A DNA stretch of 32,238 bases from an uncultured bacterium (GTDB taxonomy: Bacteria > Bacillota > Clostridia > Oscillospirales > CAG-272): positions 1 to 32,238 of the forward strand of contig CAMEJM010000016.1 in NCBI GenBank assembly GCA_945920215.1. The letters run 5' to 3'. Below, piece after piece: positions 1 to 8,250 of this stretch (within the stretch, counting starts at the first letter, position 1; each line of letters opens with the position of its first letter). A model generated the notes under the pieces. That model ran no database searches. It was not told the DNA's origin and worked only from the letters and a program-made list of their open reading frames with translations. Both the position numbers and the translations under genes were made by a program.

Positions 1-193
1 CTTGCGTTTGCGTTTCTTTGTTCGGTTTTGGGGTGTATATTCGCTTTTTTATTTTTATTTTTACTTTTTAATATCTTAATATCCAACGGGAGTCCCTGTG
101 GGGTGTTTTATATCTTTCTTAGCGTTTCTGTTCTTTCCGTGTACTGCTGTCAAGAGGTATTTTCTGCTTCTTTGGTAAGAGAGGAGATATGGA

Positions 194-222
194 TTGACTT
201 ATCACCCCTTTTGGAGTATAAT
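194..222 (+). promoter_or_regulatory. Sigma-A promoter of the O-antigen-ligase-like gene
   Basis: TTGACT (194-199) and a perfect TATAAT (217-222) are separated by 17 bp, the optimum for sigma-A. Transcription would start near 229, giving a leader of under 30 nt that contains AGGAG (245-249) ahead of the ATG at 257. The DNA before it (1-193) is AT-rich, and I see no convincing gene there. Confidence 0.85.
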
Positions 223-256
223 AGAAATACTGATTGCCTGAGTTAGGAGTAGCTGA

Positions 257-1735
257 ATGCTCGAACGAATGCGTTCGTTTGTCAGTGACAATCGGGTAGT
301 TGCACGGATTCGCAGTGTCATGCTGGGACCTTATTATCCCATCCCTTTCTGCTTCCTTGCATTCCTGGGTTATTGTATTAGGTACGAAGTCATCATCATT
401 GTACTGTTCGCGCTTGCCGCCTGCGTCGGGTTGGTGATATGTGCCGATCTGCGACCTTTGATGCCGCCGTTACTGACAATCGTTTATATAGTCAATATAT
501 ATCACGCGCCGTCTTTGCCCACCAATTCGGATTACTATTCGACGTTGCCTATCCGCTGCGCGACGGTGATGATTTGCGTTCTGATCGGTTTGTCTTTTAT
601 CCTGCATTATCTGCTGTGGGGCGGTTTCAAACAGGTATTTACAAAGCGTACGCAACTGACCACTTATATCATTTTGTTGGCGTTTGGCCTGCTGCTCAAC
701 GGAGTGGGCGCAAAGACCTATGTATGGAAAGATACCGTTATCGGCGCGGTAACGGTCGTCACCTGGATTCTGATATACCTGCTGTTTGTTCACGGCTTGC
801 CCAAAGGGAAAGAAACCATTGAGTATTTTTGCAATACCTGCCAGTGGATTTCCGTTCTCCTGATTCTCGAGATCATCTTTATTTACTTCCATAATAACGT
901 GATCCTCGACGGCGTGATCATTGAAAACAACATCATGTTCGGCTGGGGGATCAACAATAACTACGGCGGTGTGGTCGCATGGTTGCTTCCGCCCCTGTTC
1001 TATCTTGCAGCAACGCGGCGTAACGGCTGGATTCAGTTTCTTCTGGCGATTGCGTCGTATGCGTGTATCATTTTTTCCATGTGCCGCTCCGCCATGGTGG
1101 TGGGCTCGGTTATTTTCCTCATCTGTCTGATTTCCGTTTGCTTTATCGGTAACAACCGGGAAATCTTCCGTACGTATTCCGCCGTATTGTTGCTCGGCGC
1201 GATTGTCGGCGCAATTATTTTGCGCGGAGAAATTCTGAAAGCTTTTGACTTCTATCGGGAGATAGGATTTTCAGACGCGGGTCGATTCGATATTTGGCGT
1301 GAAGCTGTCAATATTTTTAAGAGCTCCCCACTGTTTGGCGCCGGTTTTTATGCCGCCCCCTTTGAGTCTTGGACGGGCTTCCTGCCGGGATATTGCCATA
1401 ACACGCTGGTAGAACTGCTGTGCTGTTGCGGCGCTTTTGGATTGCTCACATACCTTTGCTACCGTGTCAAAACAGTATTTATTTTGCTCCGCCGCATGAG
1501 CATCGAGCGCTTTTTTCTCTGCATGATGATCGCCACCATTCTCGGCGTGAGTCTGCTGGATAACCATATGTTCAATATTTATCCCGCGTTCTACTATTCC
1601 ATTGCCCTTGCTTTGGGAGAATTGGATTATACGCAGACTCTGCGAGAGGATACACTCGGTATCGCTTCGGCTTCGCTTTCTGCCTCTGCAGGCGAGGAGA
1701 ATGACCGACAGAACGAGCAGTCGTCCTCCAACTGA
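257..1735 (+). CDS. O-antigen ligase/polymerase-like polytopic membrane protein
   Basis: 492 aa, almost entirely hydrophobic, with roughly 10-12 membrane segments and a hydrophilic, Ser/Glu-rich tail after about residue 465. It has the layout of the Wzy_C (O-antigen ligase/polymerase) family. There is an FGWGINNNYGG segment in the middle, then MCRSA before a membrane helix, then a large loop with GRFDIWREAVNIFKSSP, LFGAGF and the family-type His in CHNTLVELL, directly followed by another helix. Family members join or polymerise lipid-linked glycans at the outer face of the membrane. No other glycan genes are in view, so the substrate (teichuronic acid, capsule or similar) cannot be inferred. 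The ATG has AGGAG at good spacing. Transcribed alone, from the promoter at 194 to the hairpin at 1785. Confidence 0.75.
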   Translation: MLERMRSFVSDNRVVARIRSVMLGPYYPIPFCFLAFLGYCIRYEVIIIVLFALAACVGLVICADLRPLMPPLLTIVYIVNIYHAPSLPTNSDYYSTLPIRCATVMICVLIGLSFILHYLLWGGFKQVFTKRTQLTTYIILLAFGLLLNGVGAKTYVWKDTVIGAVTVVTWILIYLLFVHGLPKGKETIEYFCNTCQWISVLLILEIIFIYFHNNVILDGVIIENNIMFGWGINNNYGGVVAWLLPPLFYLAATRRNGWIQFLLAIASYACIIFSMCRSAMVVGSVIFLICLISVCFIGNNREIFRTYSAVLLLGAIVGAIILRGEILKAFDFYREIGFSDAGRFDIWREAVNIFKSSPLFGAGFYAAPFESWTGFLPGYCHNTLVELLCCCGAFGLLTYLCYRVKTVFILLRRMSIERFFLCMMIATILGVSLLDNHMFNIYPAFYYSIALALGELDYTQTLREDTLGIASASLSASAGEENDRQNEQSSSN

Positions 1736-1784
1736 ATGCGCTTCCAAACGCACGTCTTTTCAATTTCCCATCATACAAATGTTA

Positions 1785-1812
1785 AACGCCGCCCCGCACG
1801 GGACGGCGTTTT
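1785..1812. terminator. Bidirectional intrinsic terminator between convergent genes
   Basis: AACGCCG (1785-1791) pairs with CGGCGTT (1804-1810). After one C-A mismatch, CCC (1793-1795) pairs with GGG (1800-1802) around a GCAC loop. Short T runs flank it on both strands. It sits between the ends of the genes at 1735 (plus) and 1848 (minus). Confidence 0.8.
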
Positions 1813-1847
1813 CAATATTTATCGTTTGTTTTTCGCTCGGCGTAGGT

Positions 1848-3254
1848 TTATTCCTTGACATTGAGCCGGACTTCCTCCCGCAGAGAGGAGCAGAACCAGA
1901 TGGCAAAGAAAAGCCACAGAATATTGCACGCCCAAACGACTATCCAGAACCAATCCAGCACCGGTACGGAAACGTACCCGGAGGTATGGGTCGGATCTGC
2001 GGGCAGGTGTTTTGTGGCGATAAAGGATAGGTCATAGAAATAGGACGCTATTGCCGTGAGGCACCCAAAGACGGTACAGGTAATGATTTTCCGGGATAAA
2101 CTTCTGCGAGTCAAACACGCTGATTTTTGCCAGTCTTTTAGACTATCCCCTCCGGTTTCCTCCACTATCAGGCGCAGCAACAGACGCAGCAACAGAATGC
2201 AAACTGCAATCAAAAGCAGTTCTTTTGCCAAGGAAACATACAGAAGCGTATGATAGGCATTCCGCGCGGCGGCATTGTACTCAATCGCCGAATAATCGTA
2301 GGCGTTACGGAACTTCAGAGACAGAATCCAGTAGGCAAGAGAAACCGCACCGTACAGTCCGGTGGCAACCAAGACCTCGCCGCCTTTTTGCAGCAGATGG
2401 AACAAAACAAGTCCCGCAGCAAAAAATGCGATTGCTGCCGCAAAATCCGGCAGATAGTTGATTTTATCGAATATCAAGTCAAAGGAACAGACGACGCCGA
2501 TGATATAGAAAATAACCAGTCCGCGAATACGGCGCAGACGGCACGCGGAGGGAATCGTTGGATTCTGCATATAGGATGTCATCAGGCGCTCGGACGTTTC
2601 TTTATCCGCGCGCATACGCATCAGGTAAGCTATGAAGTAACAGCACCATATGATGCCGAACACAAGCACAGCGATAGCGCCCAGGATAGCGCACACGGGA
2701 TAAAGGTTGTTGACAGCTGAGCCGCTTCCGCTCTCGGAAAGAGACACCAATGTCATTTCCGGCAGGCAGCTCATGACAGAACGGAGGATGAAGAAGATAA
2801 CGGTCAGCCGTTCAATATGTTCGGGGCGCATCCGCAGACTGCCTCCCCCCTCGCTGACGGCTGCGTTACAACCGTGCAGCTCTCCAAGTCGGTAAAAAGC
2901 GCGGAAGAAATGATGGAGAGAGGGAAGAATGTAGCAGCATTCAACGATTGCAAATACAAGACAGAATACCGCAACAATGGAGCGCTGAGAGGCGTTGCCT
3001 CCCCAGATCAGCATCATAATGAAGAAAGCGGGGATTTTGAAGGCGCTGATCAGCGCAAGACGGCTTATGTCCTCTTTTACTTCGTCAAACTCGGGTATCA
3101 CAGCGGATACGCGGCGAAGGGCAAGAATGATAAGGGCGTAGGCAATTACATCCGGGAAAATATCGAGCAACATGGGCATCGGGTTGGCAAGTATGATTGC
3201 CGCAGCCGCGATGAAACCGAAAGAGATAGCATTGCTTTGTTTTTTTGCAGTCAT
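1848..3254 (-). CDS. Polytopic membrane protein of unknown function, secA operon
   Basis: 468 aa from the ATG at 3254. The frame stays open another 44 codons upstream, but those codons overlap the preceding gene out of frame, while 3254 has AAGGA eight bases upstream. About ten hydrophobic segments are visible and there is no signal peptide. The first region (ANPMPMLLDIFPDVIAYALI followed by LRRVSAVIPEFDEVKEDI) resembles a family of uncharacterised clostridial membrane proteins that I recognise only by its 'DI.PD.I.Y.LI...L..L' pattern. No catalytic motif is seen. It lies 16 bp after the 227-aa membrane protein and should be on the secA transcript, ending at the hairpin at 1785. The link to secretion is contextual only. 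Confidence 0.7.
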   Translation of the reverse strand: MTAKKQSNAISFGFIAAAAIILANPMPMLLDIFPDVIAYALIILALRRVSAVIPEFDEVKEDISRLALISAFKIPAFFIMMLIWGGNASQRSIVAVFCLVFAIVECCYILPSLHHFFRAFYRLGELHGCNAAVSEGGGSLRMRPEHIERLTVIFFILRSVMSCLPEMTLVSLSESGSGSAVNNLYPVCAILGAIAVLVFGIIWCCYFIAYLMRMRADKETSERLMTSYMQNPTIPSACRLRRIRGLVIFYIIGVVCSFDLIFDKINYLPDFAAAIAFFAAGLVLFHLLQKGGEVLVATGLYGAVSLAYWILSLKFRNAYDYSAIEYNAAARNAYHTLLYVSLAKELLLIAVCILLLRLLLRLIVEETGGDSLKDWQKSACLTRRSLSRKIITCTVFGCLTAIASYFYDLSFIATKHLPADPTHTSGYVSVPVLDWFWIVVWACNILWLFFAIWFCSSLREEVRLNVKE

Positions 3255-3270
3255 AGATGATTCCTTCGTT

Positions 3271-3954
3271 TCATTTCTTCTTTTTGCGTTGCCCGGCGCC
3301 CTTTCCGGCGGCTTCCGCACGGAGGGCTTCCAGTTCTTCTTCACGCCGCTTGTCCTGCGCTTCGCGGTGCCGGTTGATGAAAGCAAAGCGGGAAGGCTTG
3401 CGGGGCATACTCAGGTCTTCCGGCATACAGATATTGCGGTAAGCGTTGAAAATCAACAGCGCATTGAGACACTGTACGACCAGCCCCACTATCATAAAGG
3501 CAACGGTGGCGGCGGTCAAAACCGCGGTTACCCGCGCGTTTGTTTCCACGCCGCTTGCCAGTGTCAGCAGAATGGTGGGGATGAGGTATAAACAGGTGAA
3601 AATTTTGTTGCGGAATGCTTTTGCGGAACACTGTTTCAGCCCTGTTTCCGCAAAAACCCATTCCAGTCCCGTCAAAAGCAGAACGGTCAGAACAAGCAGC
3701 AGCGCCAGACACGTTCCTTCCGCAAGGTGCGCATAGCGTTCGGTAGCGGGGATAAGGCGCAGCACGATTGCGGCAGCCGATGCGACGCCTACGGCAACCG
3801 AGAGGGAAAAGCCAAGTCCGAACGGGCGATTGACCCGTGCGAGACGGCGGCACGCTACCGCCGTGAAAACGGCGGCTATCGGTACCGAATAAAAGAAAGT
3901 AAAAGAAGCGGGGAAGGCAAGCAGGTATCCGAACAGCAAAATTCCGAAACCCAT
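3271..3954 (-). CDS. Membrane protein with highly basic C-terminal tail, secA operon
   Basis: 227 aa with about six hydrophobic segments between residues 1 and 170, then a cytoplasmic-looking charged tail of about 55 residues (RHREAQDKRREEELEALR, ending in KKKK) that probably forms a helix or coiled coil. The start ATG lies 1 nt after the secA stop, and its GGAG lies inside the secA 3' end, so translation is probably coupled to secA. I do not recognise a family. A polytopic protein with a long basic C-terminal helix could contact ribosomes or RNA, as YidC-type insertases and some Sec accessory proteins do, but no YidC motif is visible and this remains a guess. Confidence 0.65.
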   Translation of the reverse strand: MGFGILLFGYLLAFPASFTFFYSVPIAAVFTAVACRRLARVNRPFGLGFSLSVAVGVASAAAIVLRLIPATERYAHLAEGTCLALLLVLTVLLLTGLEWVFAETGLKQCSAKAFRNKIFTCLYLIPTILLTLASGVETNARVTAVLTAATVAFMIVGLVVQCLNALLIFNAYRNICMPEDLSMPRKPSRFAFINRHREAQDKRREEELEALRAEAAGKGAGQRKKKK

Positions 3955-3955
3955 C

Positions 3956-6703
3956 TCATTTCTCCGTGCCGGCGCTCAGCCCGCAGCACTTCTTATACTT
4001 CTTGCCGCTTCCGCAGGGGCAGGGGTCATTTGCACCGACTTTCGGCGGCTTCACAACGGTGACGCGCTTGGGGGCGGTACGCCCGCCTGCGAAGCCCTCC
4101 TGCGTGGGGGTTGCCACCTGTCTGCGGCGTATGGGATTGACGGAGGGCATCACGCTCAGAAGTCCGCGTACCGTCTGCTCCTTGATGGTTGCCACCATCT
4201 CATCGAACATTTCGCCGCCCACAATGCGGTATTCGCTGATGGGGTTGCGCTGCGCATAGGCGTTCAGACCGACGGTTTCCTTGAGGTCATCCATTGCGTC
4301 AATGTGTTCGGTCCAGTTTGTGTCGACGCTGCGGAGCAGAATCACGCGTTCTGCCTCGCGCATGACACCCTCGGGGAATAACGCGTCCTTCGCGTGATAT
4401 TTTTCAATGGCGCGCTCTGTCAGGGATTCTGTCAATTCTTCACGGTTCAGCTCTGCGCGTTCCTCGGGGGTATATTGCAGGTCTTCCTTGCTCAGCAGAT
4501 ACCCCATCAGCGTGTCGCGTAAGGCGTCAAGATTCCAGAGCTGCGGGTCGTCTCCCGATGTGTAGGTAAGCACAGTCTCGGAGATATATTCGCGAATCAT
4601 ATTTTCCAGAAGCGGACGGATGTCGTCCCCGTCCAGCACCTGCCGGCGTTGGCGGTAAATGATCTCGCGCTGCTGGTTCATGACGTCGTCATAAGTCAGG
4701 ACGTTTTTGCGGCGGTTGAAGTTCATGCTCTCAATCCGGCGCTGTGCGTTGCGAATGGAGTTGGAAAGAATGCGGGCATTGATCGGAGTATCTTCCGGAA
4801 TACCCATGCGCGCCGCCATATTTCCGACGCGGTCTGCACCGAACAGGCGCATCAAATCGTCCTCAAGCGAGAGGAAGAAACGGGATTCTCCGGGGTCCCC
4901 CTGGCGTCCGCTTCGACCGCGGAGCTGGTTGTCGATACGGCGGCTTTCGTGCCGCTCTGTGCCGAGAATATATAGCCCCCCTGCGGCGCGTACACGTTCG
5001 GCTTCCGGGGCAATTTCGGCTTTGTATTTGTCAAGCAACTCGTGGTAGAACGCCCGCGCGGCAAGAAGCTCTTCGTCCTCGGTTGGGGCGTTGCCGGTGG
5101 CGGCGACAATCATTTCCTCCGGTATCTCACGGCGGCGCATTTCCCGCTTGGCAAGGAATTCGGGGTTGCCACCCAGCAGAATATCGGTACCGCGCCCCGC
5201 CATGTTGGTGGAAATGGTCACGGCGCCTTCCTTGCCTGCCTGCGCGATGATCTCGGCTTCGCTTTCATGGTGCTTCGCATTCAGGACGGTGTGCTTGATG
5301 CCGTTCTGCTTCAACAACTGGGAAAGTTGTTCGGATTTTTCAATGGTGATCGTCCCGACCAGCACAGGCTGCCCTTTTTCATGGCACGCTTTGATTTGGT
5401 CAAGAATGGCTTTGTATTTTCCTTTGACGGTACGGAATACATAGTCGTCACGATCAAGACGGATCATAGGCTTGTTCGTGGGGATCTCCACCACGTCCAA
5501 ACGGTAGATTTCCCGGAATTCTTCTTCCTCGGTCAGGGCGGTACCCGTCATGCCGGAGAGCTTCTCGTACATACGGAAATAGTTCTGGAACGTGATGGTC
5601 GCAAGGGTTTTGTTTTCCTTTGCGACTTTGACGCCTTCCTTGGCTTCGATTGCCTGATGCAGACCGCCGTTGTAGCGTCTGCCGGGCATCAGACGTCCGG
5701 TAAAGGAGTCCACGATAATGACCTGTCCGTCCTTGACTACATAGTCCTGGTCGCGGTGCATGACGCCCCATGCGCGGATCGCCTGCGAGATGTAGCGGTT
5801 CAGGTCTGCGTTTTCGGGGTCGGACAGATTTGAGAGAGCAAAATATTTCTCGGCTTTTTCAATCCCATGCTTCGTCAGCACAGCAGTCTTTGCCTTTTCA
5901 TCCACGATGTAGTCCTGCGTTACCTCGTCGTTGTCCACCTTGTCGTCCATTTCTTTGATGACGAATTTGGTCAGGGTACGGACAAAACGGTTTGCCTTTT
6001 CATAAAGGTCGCTGGATTCTTCTCCCGCGCCGGAGATGATCAAGGGGGTGCGCGCTTCGTCAATCAGAATGGAGTCCACCTCGTCGACAATGGCAAAAGC
6101 GTGTCCGCGCTGTACCATATTCTCACGGTAAACCACCATGTTGTCACGCAGGTAATCGAATCCGAATTCATTGTTGGTACCGTAGGTGATGTCGGCGCGA
6201 TAGGCGGCGTGCTTCTCCTCCGCGGATTGTCCGTGAACCACCAAACCGGTGGTCAGCCCCAGATAGCCGTATACGCGTCCCATTTCCTCGCTGTCGCGCC
6301 GTGCCAGATAGTCGTTGACGGTCACAATGTGAACCCCTCTGCCGGTCAGAGCATTGAGGTAAGCCGGCAGAGTTGCCACAAGGGTTTTCCCCTCGCCGGT
6401 CTTCATCTCGGCAATTCTGCCCTGATGCAGGACAATGCCGCCCAGCAGCTGTACATAGAACGGGCGTTTGCCCAGTACCCGCCAGTCTGCTTCACGGACG
6501 ACGGCAAAGGCGTCCGGCAGAATATCATCAAGGCTTTCGCCCGCCGAAAGACGGTTGCGGAACACGTCGGTCATCCCCCGCAGTTCATCGTCGGAGCAGG
6601 TGGCATAACGGTCGGAGAGAGCATCTATGCGGTCGGCAATCGGACGCAGCTTTTTGAGCTGGCGCTCGCTGTATGTGCCGAAAACGGCTGTGAACAATCC
6701 CAT
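3956..6703 (-). CDS. secA: Preprotein translocase ATPase SecA
   Basis: 915 aa. SecA is the cytosolic DEAD-like motor that pushes unfolded preproteins through SecYEG. Walker A MKTGEGKT is at residues 100-107 and the DEVD box at 207-210, followed by IDEARTPLIISG. Downstream are TISTNMAGRGTDI and RQLRGRSGRQGDPG-type helicase motifs (seen here as NQLRGRSGRQGDPG), then the scaffold and wing domains. The C-terminus carries the SEC-C zinc motif C-x-C-x8-C-C (Cys895, 897, 906, 907), which binds SecB-like partners, lipid or ribosomes. Length is slightly above the usual 840-900. The start has AAAGGAGA six bases upstream. It is first in a three-gene unit with two unknown membrane proteins. A second copy (SecA2) cannot be excluded, but everything seen is standard SecA1. 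Confidence 0.97.
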   Translation of the reverse strand: MGLFTAVFGTYSERQLKKLRPIADRIDALSDRYATCSDDELRGMTDVFRNRLSAGESLDDILPDAFAVVREADWRVLGKRPFYVQLLGGIVLHQGRIAEMKTGEGKTLVATLPAYLNALTGRGVHIVTVNDYLARRDSEEMGRVYGYLGLTTGLVVHGQSAEEKHAAYRADITYGTNNEFGFDYLRDNMVVYRENMVQRGHAFAIVDEVDSILIDEARTPLIISGAGEESSDLYEKANRFVRTLTKFVIKEMDDKVDNDEVTQDYIVDEKAKTAVLTKHGIEKAEKYFALSNLSDPENADLNRYISQAIRAWGVMHRDQDYVVKDGQVIIVDSFTGRLMPGRRYNGGLHQAIEAKEGVKVAKENKTLATITFQNYFRMYEKLSGMTGTALTEEEEFREIYRLDVVEIPTNKPMIRLDRDDYVFRTVKGKYKAILDQIKACHEKGQPVLVGTITIEKSEQLSQLLKQNGIKHTVLNAKHHESEAEIIAQAGKEGAVTISTNMAGRGTDILLGGNPEFLAKREMRRREIPEEMIVAATGNAPTEDEELLAARAFYHELLDKYKAEIAPEAERVRAAGGLYILGTERHESRRIDNQLRGRSGRQGDPGESRFFLSLEDDLMRLFGADRVGNMAARMGIPEDTPINARILSNSIRNAQRRIESMNFNRRKNVLTYDDVMNQQREIIYRQRRQVLDGDDIRPLLENMIREYISETVLTYTSGDDPQLWNLDALRDTLMGYLLSKEDLQYTPEERAELNREELTESLTERAIEKYHAKDALFPEGVMREAERVILLRSVDTNWTEHIDAMDDLKETVGLNAYAQRNPISEYRIVGGEMFDEMVATIKEQTVRGLLSVMPSVNPIRRRQVATPTQEGFAGGRTAPKRVTVVKPPKVGANDPCPCGSGKKYKKCCGLSAGTEK

Positions 6704-6782
6704 GGTTGTCTCCTTTGAGGTACGGATTTTCTGCGGCAGGCGGCGTTTGCGCCGAAGAACGCAGAGAGGTATATAAACAGAT

Positions 6783-6810
6783 ATTATATTGTATCATACG
6801 CGCGCGCAAA
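6783..6810 (-). promoter_or_regulatory. Candidate secA promoter
   Basis: On the minus strand, TTTGCG (complement of 6805-6810) lies 16 bp before a perfect TATAAT (complement of 6783-6788). The -35 is weak, and a TACAAT nearby could serve instead. The leader to the secA ATG would be about 75 nt. Confidence 0.5.
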
Positions 6811-6857
6811 TTACCATAGAAAAATGTAAATATTTACCCTTTCCGGGAGCTTTCCTA

Positions 6858-6885
6858 TTGACAAAATACGCGCCGCGGTTAAAAT
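6858..6885 (+). promoter_or_regulatory. Promoter of trmL
   Basis: TTGACA (6858-6863) and TAAAAT (6880-6885) are 16 bp apart. The leader to the ATG at 6912 would be about 20 nt and contains GGAGG at 6902-6906. Divergent from secA. Confidence 0.7.
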
Positions 6886-6911
6886 GAAAAAAGAAAATGC
6901 CGGAGGTTGCT

Positions 6912-7430
6912 ATGAAACGGATTCATATAGTGCTGCATTGCCCCGAGATTCCGCAGAATACAGGAAATATCGCGCGCACCTGCGCCGCCACGGGGGCGGC
7001 GCTCCACCTGATCCGCCCGCTCGGCTTTACGATTGACGATAAAAAGCTGAAGCGCGCAGGACTGGATTACTGGGATAAACTGGACATTACCTATTACGAT
7101 GATACCGACGCCTTTTTCCGTGCGCACGGCGAAAAGGCAATCTATTACTTTTCAACCAAAGCGCCGCGCGCTTATACCGAGGTCGATTACCCGGACGAGG
7201 TGTTCCTGATGTTCGGGCGCGAGACGGCGGGGTTGCCGGAGGAGATGCTGCGTGCCCATGCGGAGAGTTGCGTGCGGATTCCCATGCTGCCTAACCTGCG
7301 TTCGCTGAATCTCTCGAACAGTGTTGCCGTCGCGGTTTACGAGGTACTCAGACAGCGGAATTTTGAGGACCTCTCCTCTGTCGGCGCTCCCCGCACCTTT
7401 TCATGGAGCGATGTATCGCAGACCGATTGA
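6912..7430 (+). CDS. trmL: tRNA (cytidine/uridine-34-2'-O)-methyltransferase TrmL
   Basis: 172 aa SPOUT-class methyltransferase that 2'-O-methylates the wobble base (position 34) of tRNA-Leu isoacceptors using S-adenosylmethionine. The family-defining knot residues are clear: N-terminal LHCPEIPQNTGNIAR (residues 8-22), LMFGRETAGLP (99-109) and the C-terminal RSLNLSNSVAVAVYEVLRQ (130-148). Length fits the YibK/TrmL type, which lacks an extra RNA-binding domain. The start was set at 6912 because GGAGG lies five bases before it; an ATG 15 bp upstream overlaps that site. A tRNA-Leu gene lies about 0.8 kb downstream on the other strand, possibly by chance. The enzyme's known substrates are the CAA and UAA isoacceptors, not GAG. 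Confidence 0.93.
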   Translation: MKRIHIVLHCPEIPQNTGNIARTCAATGAALHLIRPLGFTIDDKKLKRAGLDYWDKLDITYYDDTDAFFRAHGEKAIYYFSTKAPRAYTEVDYPDEVFLMFGRETAGLPEEMLRAHAESCVRIPMLPNLRSLNLSNSVAVAVYEVLRQRNFEDLSSVGAPRTFSWSDVSQTD

Positions 7431-7673
7431 TACGCACTCCCCGATGGAGAGACAGCAAGTTTTCTTTCCGAATCTCAAAGCGAGATTCTTAATTTACTTG
7501 AAGCAGAGAGGAAAGTAAACTTTCCGCTAACCGTTGAAGTAGAGAGCAATCGCTTTACGGTAAGTGAGAGAATGCCGGCATATCCGATACTTTTTCGGCA
7601 TTGCATCGCTTGGGAACCTATAAAACGGCTCATTTCAAAATGCAAAGCAAACTTTCCGTTCTATAATCGCTTT
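7431..7673. other. Gene-free stretch after trmL with one weak hairpin
   Basis: No supported gene. GAATCTC (7470-7476 region) pairs with GAGATTC (7482-7488) around AAAGC and is followed by TTAATTT, a weak candidate terminator for trmL. The fragments AAACTTTCCG (7517-7526 and 7649-7658) and AATCGCTTT (near 7549 and 7665) each occur twice with unequal spacing, suggesting decayed repeat DNA next to the array. Confidence 0.45.
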
Positions 7674-8250
7674 GCCGTCTCTCCTCGCATCAAAAAAGGC
7701 ACCAAACGGTGCCTTCTCGTGGTGCGAGAGATGTCGGGCGTAAAAAACACCCCGGTGGGGCGTTTTTAGCCCGAAGTGCAAGGTTATACCTTGCACTGTC
7801 CCGTCTCTCCCTGTATCAAAAAAGGCACCAAACGGTGCCTTTTCGTGGTGCGAGAGATGTTTGGCGTGGCGCAACCTTCCTGCGGACGGTTGCGCAGCCA
7901 AAAGACAGAGCCAACGGAGGAGGCGAGGTCTGTCCCGTCTCTCCCCGTGTCAAAAAAGGCACCAAGCGGTGCCTTATCGTGGTGCGAGAGATGTCGGGCG
8001 TAAAAAAACACCCCAGTGGGGCGTTTTTAGCCCGAAGTGCAAGGTTATACCTTGCACTGTCCCGTCTCTCCCCGTATCAAAAAAAAGGCACCAAACGGTG
8101 CCTTATCGTGGTGCGAGAGATGTCGGGCGTAAAAAAACACCCCGGCGGGGTGTTTTTAGCCCGAAGTGCAAGGTTATACCTTGCACTGTCCCGTCTCTCC
8201 CCGTATCAAAAAAGGCACCAAGCGGTGCCTTTTTCGATATGGTGCGAGAG
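7674..8250 (-). repeat. Tandem array of five tRNA-Leu 3'-end plus terminator units
   Basis: Five units start near 7674, 7798, 7932, 8059 and 8188; the last runs into the tRNA-Leu gene. Read on the minus strand, each has (1) TCTCTCGCACCA, identical to the final 12 nt of the tRNA (complements of 7720-7731, 7846-7857, 7980-7991, 8109-8120 and the tRNA copy 8240-8251); (2) a GGCACC/GGTGCC hairpin followed by 6-8 T, a strong intrinsic terminator; (3) GAGAGACGGGAC-like sequence complementary to the tRNA 3' side; (4) a 10-bp stem AGTGCAAGGT/ACCTTGCACT; (5) an A/C-rich hairpin CACCCC/GGGG flanked by A and T runs. The second unit has a different segment in place of parts 4-5. Steps between tRNA-end copies are 126, 134, 129 and 131 bp. 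Peptides readable through it are artefacts of the repetition. Confidence 0.9.
8208..8234 (-). terminator. Terminator of tRNA-Leu(GAG)
   Basis: On the minus strand, five A/T pairs plus GGCACC/GGTGCC form an 11-bp stem around a 4-nt loop, followed by T6, starting 6 nt after the encoded CCA. It is the fifth copy of the terminator that recurs in the array. Confidence 0.88.

Noticed and set aside
28-246. A 72-aa open frame before the first gene
   Set aside because: It starts with TTG without a ribosome site, is Phe/Leu/Ser-rich as expected from T-rich DNA, and contains the consensus promoter of the next gene.
7674-8250. CRISPR array
   Set aside because: Units are about 130 bp and conserved along most of their length, with no unique spacers of constant size and no cas genes.
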